Assembly (NCBI RefSeq): GCF_001039355.2
Contig: NW_019775708.1
Span: forward strand, 113,916 to 177,915
Length of the DNA: 64,000 nucleotides
DNA from: Lingula anatina
Lineage: Eukaryota; Brachiopoda; Lingulata; Lingulida; Lingulidae
Reading direction: 5' to 3'
Shown here: positions 22,469-33,458 of the stretch, one piece after another
How the letters are laid out: every line of letters begins with the position of its first letter
Numbering within the stretch: position 1 is the first letter of the stretch
Notes under the pieces: model-generated
What the model was told of the DNA's origin: nothing
Databases searched by the model: none
The model's input: only the letters and a program-made list of their open reading frames with translations
Program-made: the position numbers and the translations under genes

Positions 22469-23982
22469 GAGAGAGTGAAAAAGAGAGAGAGGGGGTAGAG
22501 GGGAACGAAATAGAGTTCTCAAATTATTTTGTAATAAATATGCGTATATTTCAGATGCCGCGTACCGAGTTAAGCGACTGCGTAAAAACATTCACAATGT
22601 CCAGGCCAAGAGTCCTCACGAGTGTTTCCATTTGTTCGACAATATGGGGATATTTAAGTTTTACCAAGGGTTGATCGGTAACACTGGTCCATACAGAGAC
22701 TGGGTGCGCGCTCGAACCAAGGAAGAGATGGTGGAAGTCTATCGTTTTCATCGATTGCAACTTCAGCTTATTCTTTTAGCAAGAAGTAGGTTTAGGAATG
22801 TGGTCGTTATAGACATGATTAAAGGATTCACCTTTTCAGCCCTCCATTTCAAAAATTATGGTCAGAACATAATAGAATTAAACATCTCAAAATGTTTCCT
22901 TTTCCTTTGGTTGTTTTTGGGCGCATTCAGAACACCTGACTAACAGATCCGTGGATTAAATATATGGCGACCCACTAAAAAACTTAATTCCCGATTAGAC
23001 GCTGAATAGATTCTCCGTGAGGATTACTTAACAAATATTCTAGTGGGTAGCCACAATTGATCCAAGGATACGTTATTCCGTTGTTCTGAATGCGCCCTTT
23101 GTCGTATTATTATAAATAACTTTTGTACGTAGTTATATTTATATATTTAAAATAATTATGATTTTTTTTTAGCAAAATCGTACTGAAAATGAATTTCAAG
23201 ATCAATATCTTTTATTAGACTCAGCAAGCCATGGCCAACAAGTCATTCTGAAAGATTCCATGCACGGGGTGTACCTGGACGCAATCCTGGCGGTGTATCC
23301 GGACGCAATGTTCATCCACACCTACCGCAATCCATGCAAATCGATCGCCTCCTTTTGCTCATTGGTGCAGCACTTTACTCCTTGTGCCTACGGCCTCAAA
23401 GATATAGGTAGGGGCGTGTCCTTAAACCTCATCTTAACTTTTGAAATATACTATCTTTTGAAATATATTAACCTTTGAAATAATAATCTGATGAGATATT
23501 TTTCTGACCTGTATGATTATAAAATCGTTTTAGTTTTTGTTGTTTGTTTTTTTCATGATCCTGTCAATGTTTGGTTGAGTTTGGTTAAGTTTGGCTAAGT
23601 TGTATTGTCAATGATTTCTGATAGCGTTTTATTTGTCTGTGCTCATGTTTTAGGAAGAGACATTCTAGACAACCCCCTGTTTCATGCTGGGAACGAAATC
23701 CTAGAATTCAGAAAGAACCACCCTGATCAAGAACACAGATTCGTCGATATTGACTACGAACATCTAGTTAGATCGCCCATGGATTCAGTGCGACAGATTT
23801 ATGATAAGCTTGGGCTCGATCTCAGCGAGCAAGCCGAAGCGAAGATGAAGGAGTACTTAAAAGAAAATCCCCAAAATAAATATGGTCGTCACCATTACGA
23901 CTTGGAGCCGTACGGGTTGAAGGAGGAGGAAATATTTGAGAAATTTCGAGATTATATTGAATATTTTAACATTCAGTGCTAA
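21088..23982 (+). CDS. Sulfotransferase copy D (Sulfotransfer_3 family, membrane-anchored), 424 aa
   Basis: Exons: 21088-21420, 21992-22184, 22555-22785, 23219-23407, 23654-23982. Exon 1 lacks three codons in the anchor ([14 protein letters not shown]), as in F and G. Exon 2 starts YPIKEP where the others have a Cys. Its end reads KDLHVLFYNSLL, against KDPRVLMFSFFL in A to C, the most diverged exon end in the array. The PAPS loop GPMRTGTTFLQ and the motif [12 protein letters not shown] are intact. Exon 5 begins GRDILDNPLFHAGNE and later reads VRSPMDSVRQIYDKLG. The possible second acceptor before exon 5 is lost (ttttatt instead of ttttagtt). Intron 1 carries a 319-bp insertion. Confidence 0.9.
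21547..21865. mobile_element. Insertion in intron 1 of copy D with 8-bp target duplication (hAT-like)
   Basis: TTTATGTA occurs at 21539-21546 and again at 21866-21873. Siblings have one copy ('ttttttatgtaaacc'). An 8-bp duplication is the mark of hAT transposases. The ends are weakly inverted (CAGACACAAATG on the left; the complement of the right end begins CAAGGCAGCAAAG). Near the left end a hairpin reads TGTACAGACACA...TGTGTCTGTACA. No coding capacity. Confidence 0.75.
22395..22495. repeat. Intron 2 microsatellite, copy D: GC/AC then AG
   Basis: The TC tract is replaced by 'gtgtgcgcgtgcgcgcgcgc', followed by a long AC run and an AG-rich tail. The position is the same as in A and C. Confidence 0.9.
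22919..23097. mobile_element. Intron 3 foldback MITE, copy D (best-preserved ends)
   Basis: Ends are perfect inverts: GGGCGCATTCAGAACA and TGTTCTGAATGCGCCC. Length is 179 bp with one degenerate core. The empty site is visible in E ('gtttttgttgtatttt') and F ('ttcttttgtcgtatt'); any target duplication lies within the T run and cannot be fixed exactly. Confidence 0.8.
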
Positions 23983-24462
23983 TTTCATAACATGAAAATA
24001 TATAACTTACCTTAATTAGAAATATTTAGAACAATAACACCGAAAAAACTTCGAAAAGCGACGAACTATTAATAGGATTGCACGTAGCAGCTCACAATGG
24101 CGAGATAATGCGATGGCACGAGATAAAGTTGACGCATGCTTGCACGGCTTGCCGAGAGGTTAACTTTAAATCATAAGGAAACATTTTTGTTTCTTACATC
24201 ATGTTGACTAAATATAACAAGAATCAAATTACGCTTGTTTGAGCTTCAACCTTTTCGAAAAGCTGTCGGACTTGGGTCACTAGTATAGCGTTAATTTGGA
24301 ACACTGTTAAATACGTAAAAAATGGACAAATAAAGCAAATATGTGAGGCTCGAAACTTGCATTAGACGTGAAGACTGGGTGCCCATACCTAGACCAATCT
24401 TCTTGTCAAAGCTAAAAGCTTTTAAAAGGCATATAACGGTTGAACAATTGAATAAAGGACTA

Positions 24463-24689
24463 AATTGTCAGGGGAGTCCTGACCCCCCCCCCCCTTTTCG
24501 GTTTCTGGAAAAAAATCACACCAATATTCCACTCTTGATATTAGAATTTTCAAGAGCTGAATCATAGTTCTAAACGGCACCAAATTGGCACTGTTTGCCC
24601 TGCAAAACACCGAACCCCACACCAAAGGGGCCGTATTCTTGAAAAACTGACCCCCCCCTCCAAACAATCCTAGATCCGCCCCTGTATAT
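24463..24689. mobile_element. hAT-like non-autonomous element between copies D and E
   Basis: Right end 'gatccgcccctg'; interior 'agttctaaacggcaccaaattggcac'. It shares its insertion context ('atggcagttgtaaggtgtgttatcag' follows) with the copies after B and E, so it was duplicated with the gene unit and was not inserted several times. Confidence 0.55.
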
Positions 24690-25242
24690 GGCAGTTGTAA
24701 GGTGTGTTATCAGTGTAGGCATGTTAAGATATTTAAGATTTCAAAAACCGAGCACCCCGCCCCCCTAGCCTCTGTCCCACCCTGGTGTTTACAAACTGAA
24801 CAAATTCTCCTTCTACTCCTTCCAATATATTATAACAGCCCTCCACCTCCATCCACCTATACAAACGGGTGCACGCACGCAGACACATTTATAAAAGATC
24901 CCTAAGCATATGCAAATCAATTACGTAAGATATAAAATACAAGCCGTAGTATGGGAGACACGTATTGAAAAACCGGTTCACTGAAAAAAAAGTTATCTAT
25001 GCAAGTTTGTAGGACAACAGAGGCGAGATCTTATAATATTAAATAGGGCGTTTGAGGTGAGAAGCCAGGTTAGGCAGCGCCATTTTCCGTAGCTTTCAGT
25101 TGCTTTGATAATTCATAGTTCACTCAATCAACGTGTTCCAACTAGTAAGGACGGTTACCTGAGTTTTTTTTTTCTTCAGTGACAGCAAAAATATATAACA
25201 GGTATATTACACCCAGGTTTGTGACCATAGTGAGTGTTAACT

Positions 25243-27648
25243 ATGGCACTACTGAGCGATATTTCTATCTTCTGCTACTACTGCTGCTACTGCGCCATTG
25301 TTCTTCTCGACTGGTTACTTTGTGTCGTCCTTGGGCGTCGCTTTACGCCGCTCACAGAGGACAGCCTGCTCCGAGATCTGTCTCTTAACGACCGGCGTCT
25401 GCTGTTCTCTGACAGTCTTACTGGGCGCTGGTGGTACCAGGGGTTCACTCAACTGTTGAAATGTTACCGTGAAGATGACACCTGCTCGGGGGCTGGGAGG
25501 CTGTGGATAGAAAAGAGATGGAAGGGGATAATAAAGAACAGGCTTGCTATATCAAAACGACTACCTACTGTGGATTTGACCAAGGTAAGTGTATAAGGAG
25601 TCTGTTCAGGAAGTTTCCACTCCTACCATTATATGAAGTTTTTAAATTGACCCAGAACTTAGTCTGCACGATGCTTCATAAAGGTGTTTCATGACTCATT
25701 GTTTTGTATGCAAACCATGCACTTCGCTCATTGAAATGCAATCTTTTTCTGTCATTTAAACAGTAAATGATTTTGACAAGACACAATCACAATTAATTAA
25801 ATCTGCAATTAATAGCAATTCAACCGCTTAAGATTTCAACATATACATTGCCGTTTTTAAGTGCCCTATCAAGGAGCCTATTTTCATCATTGGGCCAGCG
25901 CGGACGGGGACAACGTTTCTGCAAGACTTGCTGTACCAGGACCCGCGGAACACTTCGCCACTCTTCTACGAGTTGATGTGCCCCGTGGAGCAGAACACAG
26001 ACGCTGTGAACGCTGGAAAAGATCCGCGTGTTCTAATGTCCAGTTTCTTTCTAGGTATGTGATTGATGTATTTATTTAACTAAGTAGAAACTACAAAAAC
26101 CCAACAATTGTTTTTGGTATTTCAAATCTACAAGGATTGTCCTTTTAAGTGTCTTCAGTGGACCGTTATAACGTGTGAATTTGCGGACTTAGCCGAGGCA
26201 ATGGAACACCAGTTGTGTGTTTTTGTGAACCATCCCTTAGACTCTTTGTCTTTCTCACACTCGTACGGCCGCGCAGGCACACGCATGCACTCACACACAC
26301 ACACACACACACACACACGCAGAGAGAGGGAGAGATAAAGATAGAGGGGAGGGAAGAAAGAGTTATCAAATTATTTATTTCTTTAAAATTCAGATGCCGC
26401 ATACAGTCGTAATCTACTGTTTAAAAACATCCACTACGTCCAGTCCAAGAGTCCTCACGAGTGTTTCCCTCTGTTCGACAGTATGGGGATATTTAAGTCG
26501 CATCAAAGGATGATCGGTAACAGTGGACCATACAGAGACTGGGTGCGCGCTCGAACCAAGGAAGAGATGTTGGAAGCCTATCGTTTCCATCGTTTGCAAC
26601 TTCAGCTTATTCTTTTAGCAAGAAGTAAGTGTAGGAATGTGGTCGTTATAGACAAAAATAAATAAATAAATGATTGACTTTTTTCGCCCTTCCTTTTGAA
26701 AATGTATGGTCAGAACATGATAGAATTTAATGATCTCAAATTTTAAAAATTTTCCTTGGTTGTTTTTGTTGTATTTTTTATAAAGAAATTTTATGCATAT
26801 TTATATCTATATAAATGTTCATATATTTAAAGGTTTTTTATTTTTTTAGCAAAATCGTATTGAAAACGTATTTCAACACCATCATCTTTTATTAGATTCA
26901 GCAAGCCATGACCAGCACGTCATTCTGAAAGATTCTATGCATGGGCTGTACCTGGACGCAATCCTGGCGGTGTATCCAGACGCAATGTTCATCCACACCT
27001 ACCGCAATCCATGCAAATCGCTTGCCTCCGTGTGCTCAGTGGTGCAACATCACATCTTTTGTGCCTACGACCTCAAAGATATAGGTAGGGGCGTGTCTTT
27101 AAGCCTCTTTTTTACTTCTGAAATATACTTACATTTAATATATACTGACATTTAAAATAATAATTTGATGAGATTTTTTTCTGACCTGTAAAATTTTAAA
27201 ATCGTTTTAGTTTTTGTTGTTTGTTGGTTTCATGATCCTGTCAATGTACATAACGTTTGGTTAAGTTGCATTGTCAATGATTTCTGATTGCGTTTTAGTT
27301 GTCTGTGTTCATATTTTAGGAAGAGACGTCCTAGACGACCCCCTGTTTCACGCGGGGAACGAAATCCTAGAATTCAGAAAGAACCACCCTGATCAAGAAC
27401 ACAGATTCGTCGATATAGACTACGAACATCTTGTGAGAGCGCCCTTAGATACGGTGAGACAGATTTATGATAAGTTTGGGATCGATCTCAGCGAGCAAGC
27501 TGAAGCGAAGATGAAGGAGTATATAAAAGAAAATCCCCAAAATAAATATGGCCGTCACCATTACGACTTGGAGACGTACGGGTTGAAGGAGGAGGAAATA
27601 TTTGAGAAATTTCGAGATTATATTGAATATTTTAACATTCAGTGCTAA
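25243..27648 (+). CDS. Sulfotransferase copy E (Sulfotransfer_3 family, membrane-anchored), 427 aa
   Basis: Exons: 25243-25584, 25862-26054, 26394-26624, 26896-27084, 27320-27648. It starts MALLSDISIFCYYCCYC, with the long anchor. The PAPS loop reads GPARTGTTFLQ: Ala replaces Met before the key Arg-Thr-Gly-Thr-Thr, which is kept. Asp replaces Asn in LQDLL, and PVEQN replaces PVEEN. Exon 3 is the most diverged in the array at its start (AAYSRNLLFKNIHYVQ) and has KSHQRMIGN where the others have KFYQGVIGN. Exon 4 keeps [12 protein letters not shown], then SVVQHHIFC. No breaks. Intron 3 lacks the foldback MITE, as in F. Confidence 0.9.
26250..26345. repeat. Intron 2 microsatellite, copy E: AC then AG
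   Basis: The AC tract (about 26293-26318) is followed by an AG-rich tail. The TC tract is largely replaced by 'cacactcgtacggccgcgcaggcacacgc', an arrangement similar to copy F. Confidence 0.9.
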
Positions 27649-28139
27649 CTTCATAACATGAAAATATATAACCTACTGAAATGTCTTAATTAGAAATATT
27701 TAGAACAATAACACAGTAAAAACTGCGAAAAGCATCAAACTATTAATAGGATTGCACATAGCAGCTCACAATGGCGAGATAAGGCGTTGGCACTAGATAA
27801 AGTTGACGCATGCTTACACGGCTTGCCGAGAGGTAAAATTTAAATCATAAGGAAACATTTTCGTTTCTTTTTTCATTTTGACTGAATGTAACAAGATTCA
27901 AATTACGCTTGTTTGAGCTTCAACCTTTTCGAAAAGCTGTCGGACCTGGGTCACTAGTATAGCGTTTATTTGGAGCACTGTTAAATACGTAAAAAATGGA
28001 CAAATAAAGCAAATAGTGAGGCTCGAAACTTGCGTTAGTCGTGAAGACTGGGCGCCCATACCTAGACCAATCTTGTTGTCAAAGCTAAAAGCTTTTAAAA
28101 GGCATATAACGGTTGAACAATTGATTAAAATTCTAAATT

Positions 28140-28401
28140 ATCAGGGGAGTCCTGACGACCCCCCCCCCCCTTTTCGGTTTCTGGGAAAAAAAATCACACC
28201 AATATTCCACTCTAGATATTAGAATTTTCAAGAGCTGAATCATAGTTCTAAACGGCACCAAATTGGCACTGTTTGCCCTGCAAAACACCGAACCCCACAC
28301 CAAAGGGGCAAGGGTCGGATTCGCATCCCAGCCCTTTCGTTCTTAAAAAACTGTCCCCCCACCCCCCGTTCCAATAATCCTGGATCCGCCCCTGTATATG
28401 G
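28140..28401. mobile_element. hAT-like non-autonomous element between copies E and F
   Basis: The longest of the intergenic copies. It keeps 'ggggagtcctgac' at the left, the 'agttctaaacggcacc' interior, 'ccgaaccccacaccaaagggg', and a right end of 'ttccaataatcctggatccgcccctg'. Confidence 0.6.
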
Positions 28402-28866
28402 CAGTTGTAAGGTGTGTTATCAGTGTAGGCATGTCAACATACTACTCCTTCCAATATATTTTAACAACCCTCCACCGCCATCCACCTATACACACGGGTG
28501 CACGCACGCAGACACATTTATAAAAGAACCCTAAGCATATACAGATCTATTACGTACATATATAAAATACAAGTCGCAGTATGGCCTGGTGGACACGTAT
28601 TGAAAAACCGGTTCACTGAAAAAAAATAGTCTACACAGTATGTAGGGCATCAGAGGCGAGAGCCTGTCAATGATATGTGGGCGTTTTAGGTGAGAAGCCA
28701 GGTGAGGCAACGCTATTTTCCGTTGCTTTCAGTTGCTTTGCTAGTTCATAGTGCACTCATTCACTATAGTAAGGGCGGTTACCTGTGTTTTTTTTCCTCA
28801 GTGACAGCAAAAAAATATATAACAGGTAAATTACACCAAGGTTTGTGACCATAGTAAGAGTTAACT

Positions 28867-30230
28867 ATGCCACTACTGAGTGATATTCTTATCTTCTGCC
28901 GCTACTGTGCCATCGTTCTTCTCGACTGGTTACTCCATGTCGGCCTGGGGCGTCGCTTTACGCCGCTCACAGAGGCCAGCCTGCTCCGAGATCTGTCTCT
29001 TAACGACCGACGTCTTCTGTTGTCCGACAGTCTCACTGGGCGCTGGTGGTACCAGGGGTTCACTCAAATGTTGAAATGTTACCGTGAAGATGACACCTGC
29101 TCGGTGGCTGGGAGGCTTGGAATAGAAAGGAGATTGAAGGAGGTAATAAAAAACAGACTTGCTATATCAAGACGACTTCCGACTGTGGATTTGGCCAAGG
29201 TGAGAGTTTAGAGTCTGAACATGAAGCTTCGAATCGTACCACTATACGAGGCTTAAAAATTGACCAAGAACTTAGTCTGCACGATGCTGCATAAAGGTGT
29301 TTCATTAATCATTGGACCCATTCAGATTGAGAAGAGATGAGTGCTAGCTAGGCAGCGATCTTAATATGGCGGACCTACATGAAAGGAGGACTGCTTAATC
29401 CTGTAATGGTCTCTCCGCCTCTCACACGCCTTCCCACGCGTCGTCTCTGAGGAGCACAGTAAATAAATCTTGGCTCAATTCAACCGGCCGAGATTCAACG
29501 CGTGGAAGACGTGTGAGAGGCGGAATAAACATTACAGGACTAAGCGGTCTTCCTTTCATGTAGGTCCGCCATATTTTGGTCGCGGTCTAGCTAGCACTCG
29601 GCTCTTCTCGATCTGAATGGTCCCATTGTTTTTTATGTAAACCATGCACTTGATATTCATGTCAATTTTTGAAATGCAACCTTTTTTCTGTCATTTAAAC
29701 AGTAAATGCAATTTTGACAAGACACAATCACAATAACTTGAATCCGCAATTAATAGCAATTCAACCGCTTAAGATTTCAACATGTACATTGCCGTTTTTA
29801 AGTGCCCTGTCAAGGAGCCTATTTTCATCATTGGGCCAATGCGGACGGGAACAACGTTTCTGCAGAACTTGCTGTACCAGGACCCGCGGAACACTACGCC
29901 ACTCTTTTACGAGTTGATGTGCCCCGTGGAGGAGAACACAGACGCTGTGAAGGCTGGGAAAGATCCGCGTGTTCTCATGCTCAGTTCCTTACTAGGTATA
30001 TAATTGATGGATTTATTTTTATTAGTTGAAACTACAAAAACCCAACAATTTTTTTGGTATTACAAAACTTTCCCCAGTGAAAAAGTGTCTCATTTAACGT
30101 TCCCTTACGGTTCTCATTCCATTCTAATGTTGTTCTGTTCTGTTGGCAATGGATCACCAGTTGTATGTTTTTTTAGAACCATCCCTTAGACCCTTTCTCT
30201 TTCTCACACTCACACGCACGCACACACGCA

Positions 30231-30272
<42 letters not shown>

Positions 30273-31468
30273 GAGAGAAAGAGAGACAGACAGAGAGGGA
30301 GAGAGAGGAGGAGGGGAAAGACACTGCTCAAATTATTTATTTCTTTAAAATTCAGATCCCGCATACAGACGTAAGCGACTGCTTAAAAACCATCACTACG
30401 TCCAGGCCAAGAGTCCTCACGAGTGTCTCCATTTGTTCAACAATATGGGAATATTTAAGTTTTACCAAGGGGTAAGCAGTAACACTGGGCCATATAGAGA
30501 CTGGGTGCGCGCTCGAACCAAGGAAGAGATGGTGGAAGCCTATCGTTTCCATCGTTTACAACTTCAGCTCATTCTTTTAGCGAGAAGTAGGTGTAGGAAT
30601 GTGGTCGTTATAGACAAAAATAAATAAACAAATAAATGAAAATATGAAGGATTTACTTTTCAAATTTTAGTTTCAGAACATTATAGAATTTAATGAACTA
30701 ATTTTCCTTGGATTTCTTTTGTCGTATTGATATAAAGAAATTCTATGCATATTTATATTTAACTTTATATTAATATTTAAAATTACTTTGATTTTTGAGC
30801 AAAATCGCTTTGAAAATAATTTCAACTTCAGCATCTTTTATTAGACTCAGCAAGCCATGACCAACACGTCATTCTAAAAGATTCCATGCATGGCCTGTAC
30901 CTGGACGCAATCCTGGCGGTGTATCCGGACGCAATGTTCATTCACACCTACCGCAATCCATGCAAATCGCTCGCCTCTGTGTGCTCAATACTCCAGCAAC
31001 TCACATCTTGTGCCTACGCCCTCAAAGATATAGGTAGGGGCGTGTCCTTAAGCCTTATCTTTACTTCTAAAATATGCTAACTTTAATAATCTGTTAATGA
31101 TTTCTGATTGCGTTTTAGTTGTCTGTGTTCATATTTTAGGAAGAGACGTCCTAGACAATCCCCTGTTTCACGCGGGGAACGAAATCCTAGAATTCAGAAA
31201 GAACCACCCTGATCAAGAACACAGATTCGTCGATATTGACTACGAACATCTAGTTAGATCGCCCATGGATACGGTGCGACAGATTTATGATAAGTTTGGG
31301 CTCGATCTCAGCGAGCAAGCTGAAGCGAAGATGAAGGAGTATATAAAAGAAAATCCCCAAAATAAATATGGCCGTCACCATTACGACTTGGAGACGTACG
31401 GGTTGAAGGAGGAGGAAATATTTGAGAAATTTCGAGATTATATTGAATATTTTAACATTCAGTGCTAA
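28867..31468 (+). CDS. Sulfotransferase copy F (Sulfotransfer_3 family, membrane-anchored), 424 aa
   Basis: Exons: 28867-29199, 29803-29995, 30356-30586, 30845-31033, 31140-31468. Short-anchor form ([17 protein letters not shown]). Exon 2 begins CPVKEP and has the loop GPMRTGTTFLQ. Exon 3 starts PAYRRKRLLKNHHYVQ. Exon 4 keeps [12 protein letters not shown], then SILQQLTSCAYALKDI. Exon 5 has GRDVLDNPLFHAGNE and [16 protein letters not shown]. Intron 4 is only 106 bp because of a deletion relative to its siblings, while the splice region before exon 5 is kept. Intron 1 carries a 311-bp foldback element. Nothing suggests a pseudogene. Confidence 0.9.
29314..29624. mobile_element. Foldback MITE in intron 1 of copy F, ATT target duplication
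   Basis: The long inverted ends run GGACCCATTCAGATTGAGAAG on the left and, at 29581-29624, CTAGCTAGCACT to TGAATGGTCCC on the right. Inside, 'ccgcctctcacacg' and 'cgtgtgagaggcgg' form a second inverted pair, as do 'cggacctacatgaaagga' and 'tcctttcatgtaggtccg'. ATT flanks both sides (29311-29313 and 29625-29627), and siblings have a single tcATTgtttt. A 3-bp duplication would fit the PIF/Harbinger group. No coding capacity. Confidence 0.8.
30190..30315. repeat. Intron 2 microsatellite, copy F: AC then AG
   Basis: An imperfect AC lead-in, a pure AC run at about 30236-30269, then an AG-rich tail up to about 30 bp before the exon 3 polypyrimidine tract. Confidence 0.9.
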
Positions 31469-32386
31469 CTTCATAACAGAATAATATAAACTACTGATAT
31501 GTCTTAATTAGAAACATTGTACGCGAGGAATTAGATTTTGCAGCGTTTGGGCCCACTTTACATTTCTTATGGGTACTTCTTTCAATATACATTAATTGAA
31601 TCAGCAAAGAGACAAGTTTTAACCTCAAAAGTGCAGGGTGTCACCGTCATTCATGATTTCGAAACTCCTGAAAAACTTTCACGGCTATCAAACACAACTC
31701 GAGCCTCGCGCATGCGGCCTGTAACGTGATTTGGCAGATTTTCTTCTTCATATTTCTTGACTTCAAAATGTAACGCCACTGATTTCAAAGCATATTCAAA
31801 ATAAGTACGTTGTACGATGTGAAATTGTCCCCACACCAAGGAGACAAGGTTCTGTTTTAAACAATCCTAGATCCGACCCTGTATGTGGCAGTCGTAAGGT
31901 GTGTTATCAGTGTAGGCACGTTAAGATATTTTAGATTTCAAAAACCGAGCACCCCGCCCCCTTCGCCTCTGTCCCAGCCTGGTGTTTTCAATCTGAACAA
32001 ATTCTCGTACTACTCCTTCCAGTATATTTTAACAACCCTCCACCTCCATCCACCTATACACACGGGTGAATGCACATTTATGAAAGAACACTATGCAGAT
32101 CTATTACGTAAATGTATGAAATACAAGTCGCAGTATGGCCTGGTAGACACTATTGAAAAACCGGTTCACTGAAAAAAAGTAGTCCATACAACTATGTAAG
32201 AAAACGGAGGCGAGAGTTTATAAATATTAAATAAGGCGTGTGAGGTAAGAAGCTTTCAGTTGCTTTGATAGTTCACAGTTCACTCAGTCATCGCGTTCCC
32301 ACTTGTAAGGGCGGTTACCTGAGTTTTTACCTTCAGTAACAGCAAAAATATATAAGAGGTATATATGACCATAGTGAGTGTAAACC

Positions 32387-33321
32387 ATGGCTCTACTGAG
32401 CGATATTCTAATCTTCTGTCGCTACTGTGCCATCGTTCTTCTCGACTGGTTACTCCATGTCGTCCTGGGGCGTCGCTTTACGCCGCTCACAGAGGACAGC
32501 CTGCTCCGAGATCTGTCTCTTAACGACCGGCGTCTGCTGTTGTCCGACAGTCTTACTGGGCGCTGGTGGTACCAGGGGTGCATTCAACTGTTGAAATGCT
32601 ACCGTGAAGATGACACCTGCTCGGTGGCTGGAAGGCTGGGAATAGAAAGAAGATTGAAGGAGGTAATGAAGAACAGACTTGCTATATCAAGACGACTACC
32701 GACTGTGGATTTGACCAAGGTGAGTGTTTAGAGCTACCACACCTACCACTATACGAAGCTTTAAAATTAACCCAGAACTTAGTCTGCACGATGCTACATA
32801 AATGTTTTTTCATGGCTCATTGTTTTTATGTAAACCATGCACTTCATTCTCGCGTTGCTTATTGAAATGCAATATTTTTCTGACACTTAAACAGTAAAAG
32901 CAATTTTGACAAGACACAATCACAATAACTTGAATCCGCAATTAATAGCATTTCAACCACTTAGGAGTTCAACATGTACATTGCCGTTTTTAAGTGCCCT
33001 GTCAAGGAGCCTATTTTCATCATTGGGCCAGCGCGGACGGCGACAACGTTTCTGCAGAACTTGCTGTACCAGGACCCGCGGAACACTTCGCCACTCTTCT
33101 ACGAGTTGATGTGCCCCGTGGAGGAGAACACAGACGCTGTGAACGCTGGGGAAGATCCGCGTGTTCTGATGTCCAGTTTCTTTCTAGGTAATATAATTGA
33201 TGTATTTATTTTATGGGCGTTCAGTGGACCGTATGGACCGTAATAAGACTTTGCCGATGCAATGGATAAATGGGATTACCAGTTTTATGTTTTTGAAAAC
33301 AATCTCTCATGCTCTTTCCCC

Positions 33322-33372
<51 letters not shown>

Positions 33373-33393
33373 CGCAGAGAGAGAGAGAGAGAA

Positions 33394-33458
<65 letters not shown>

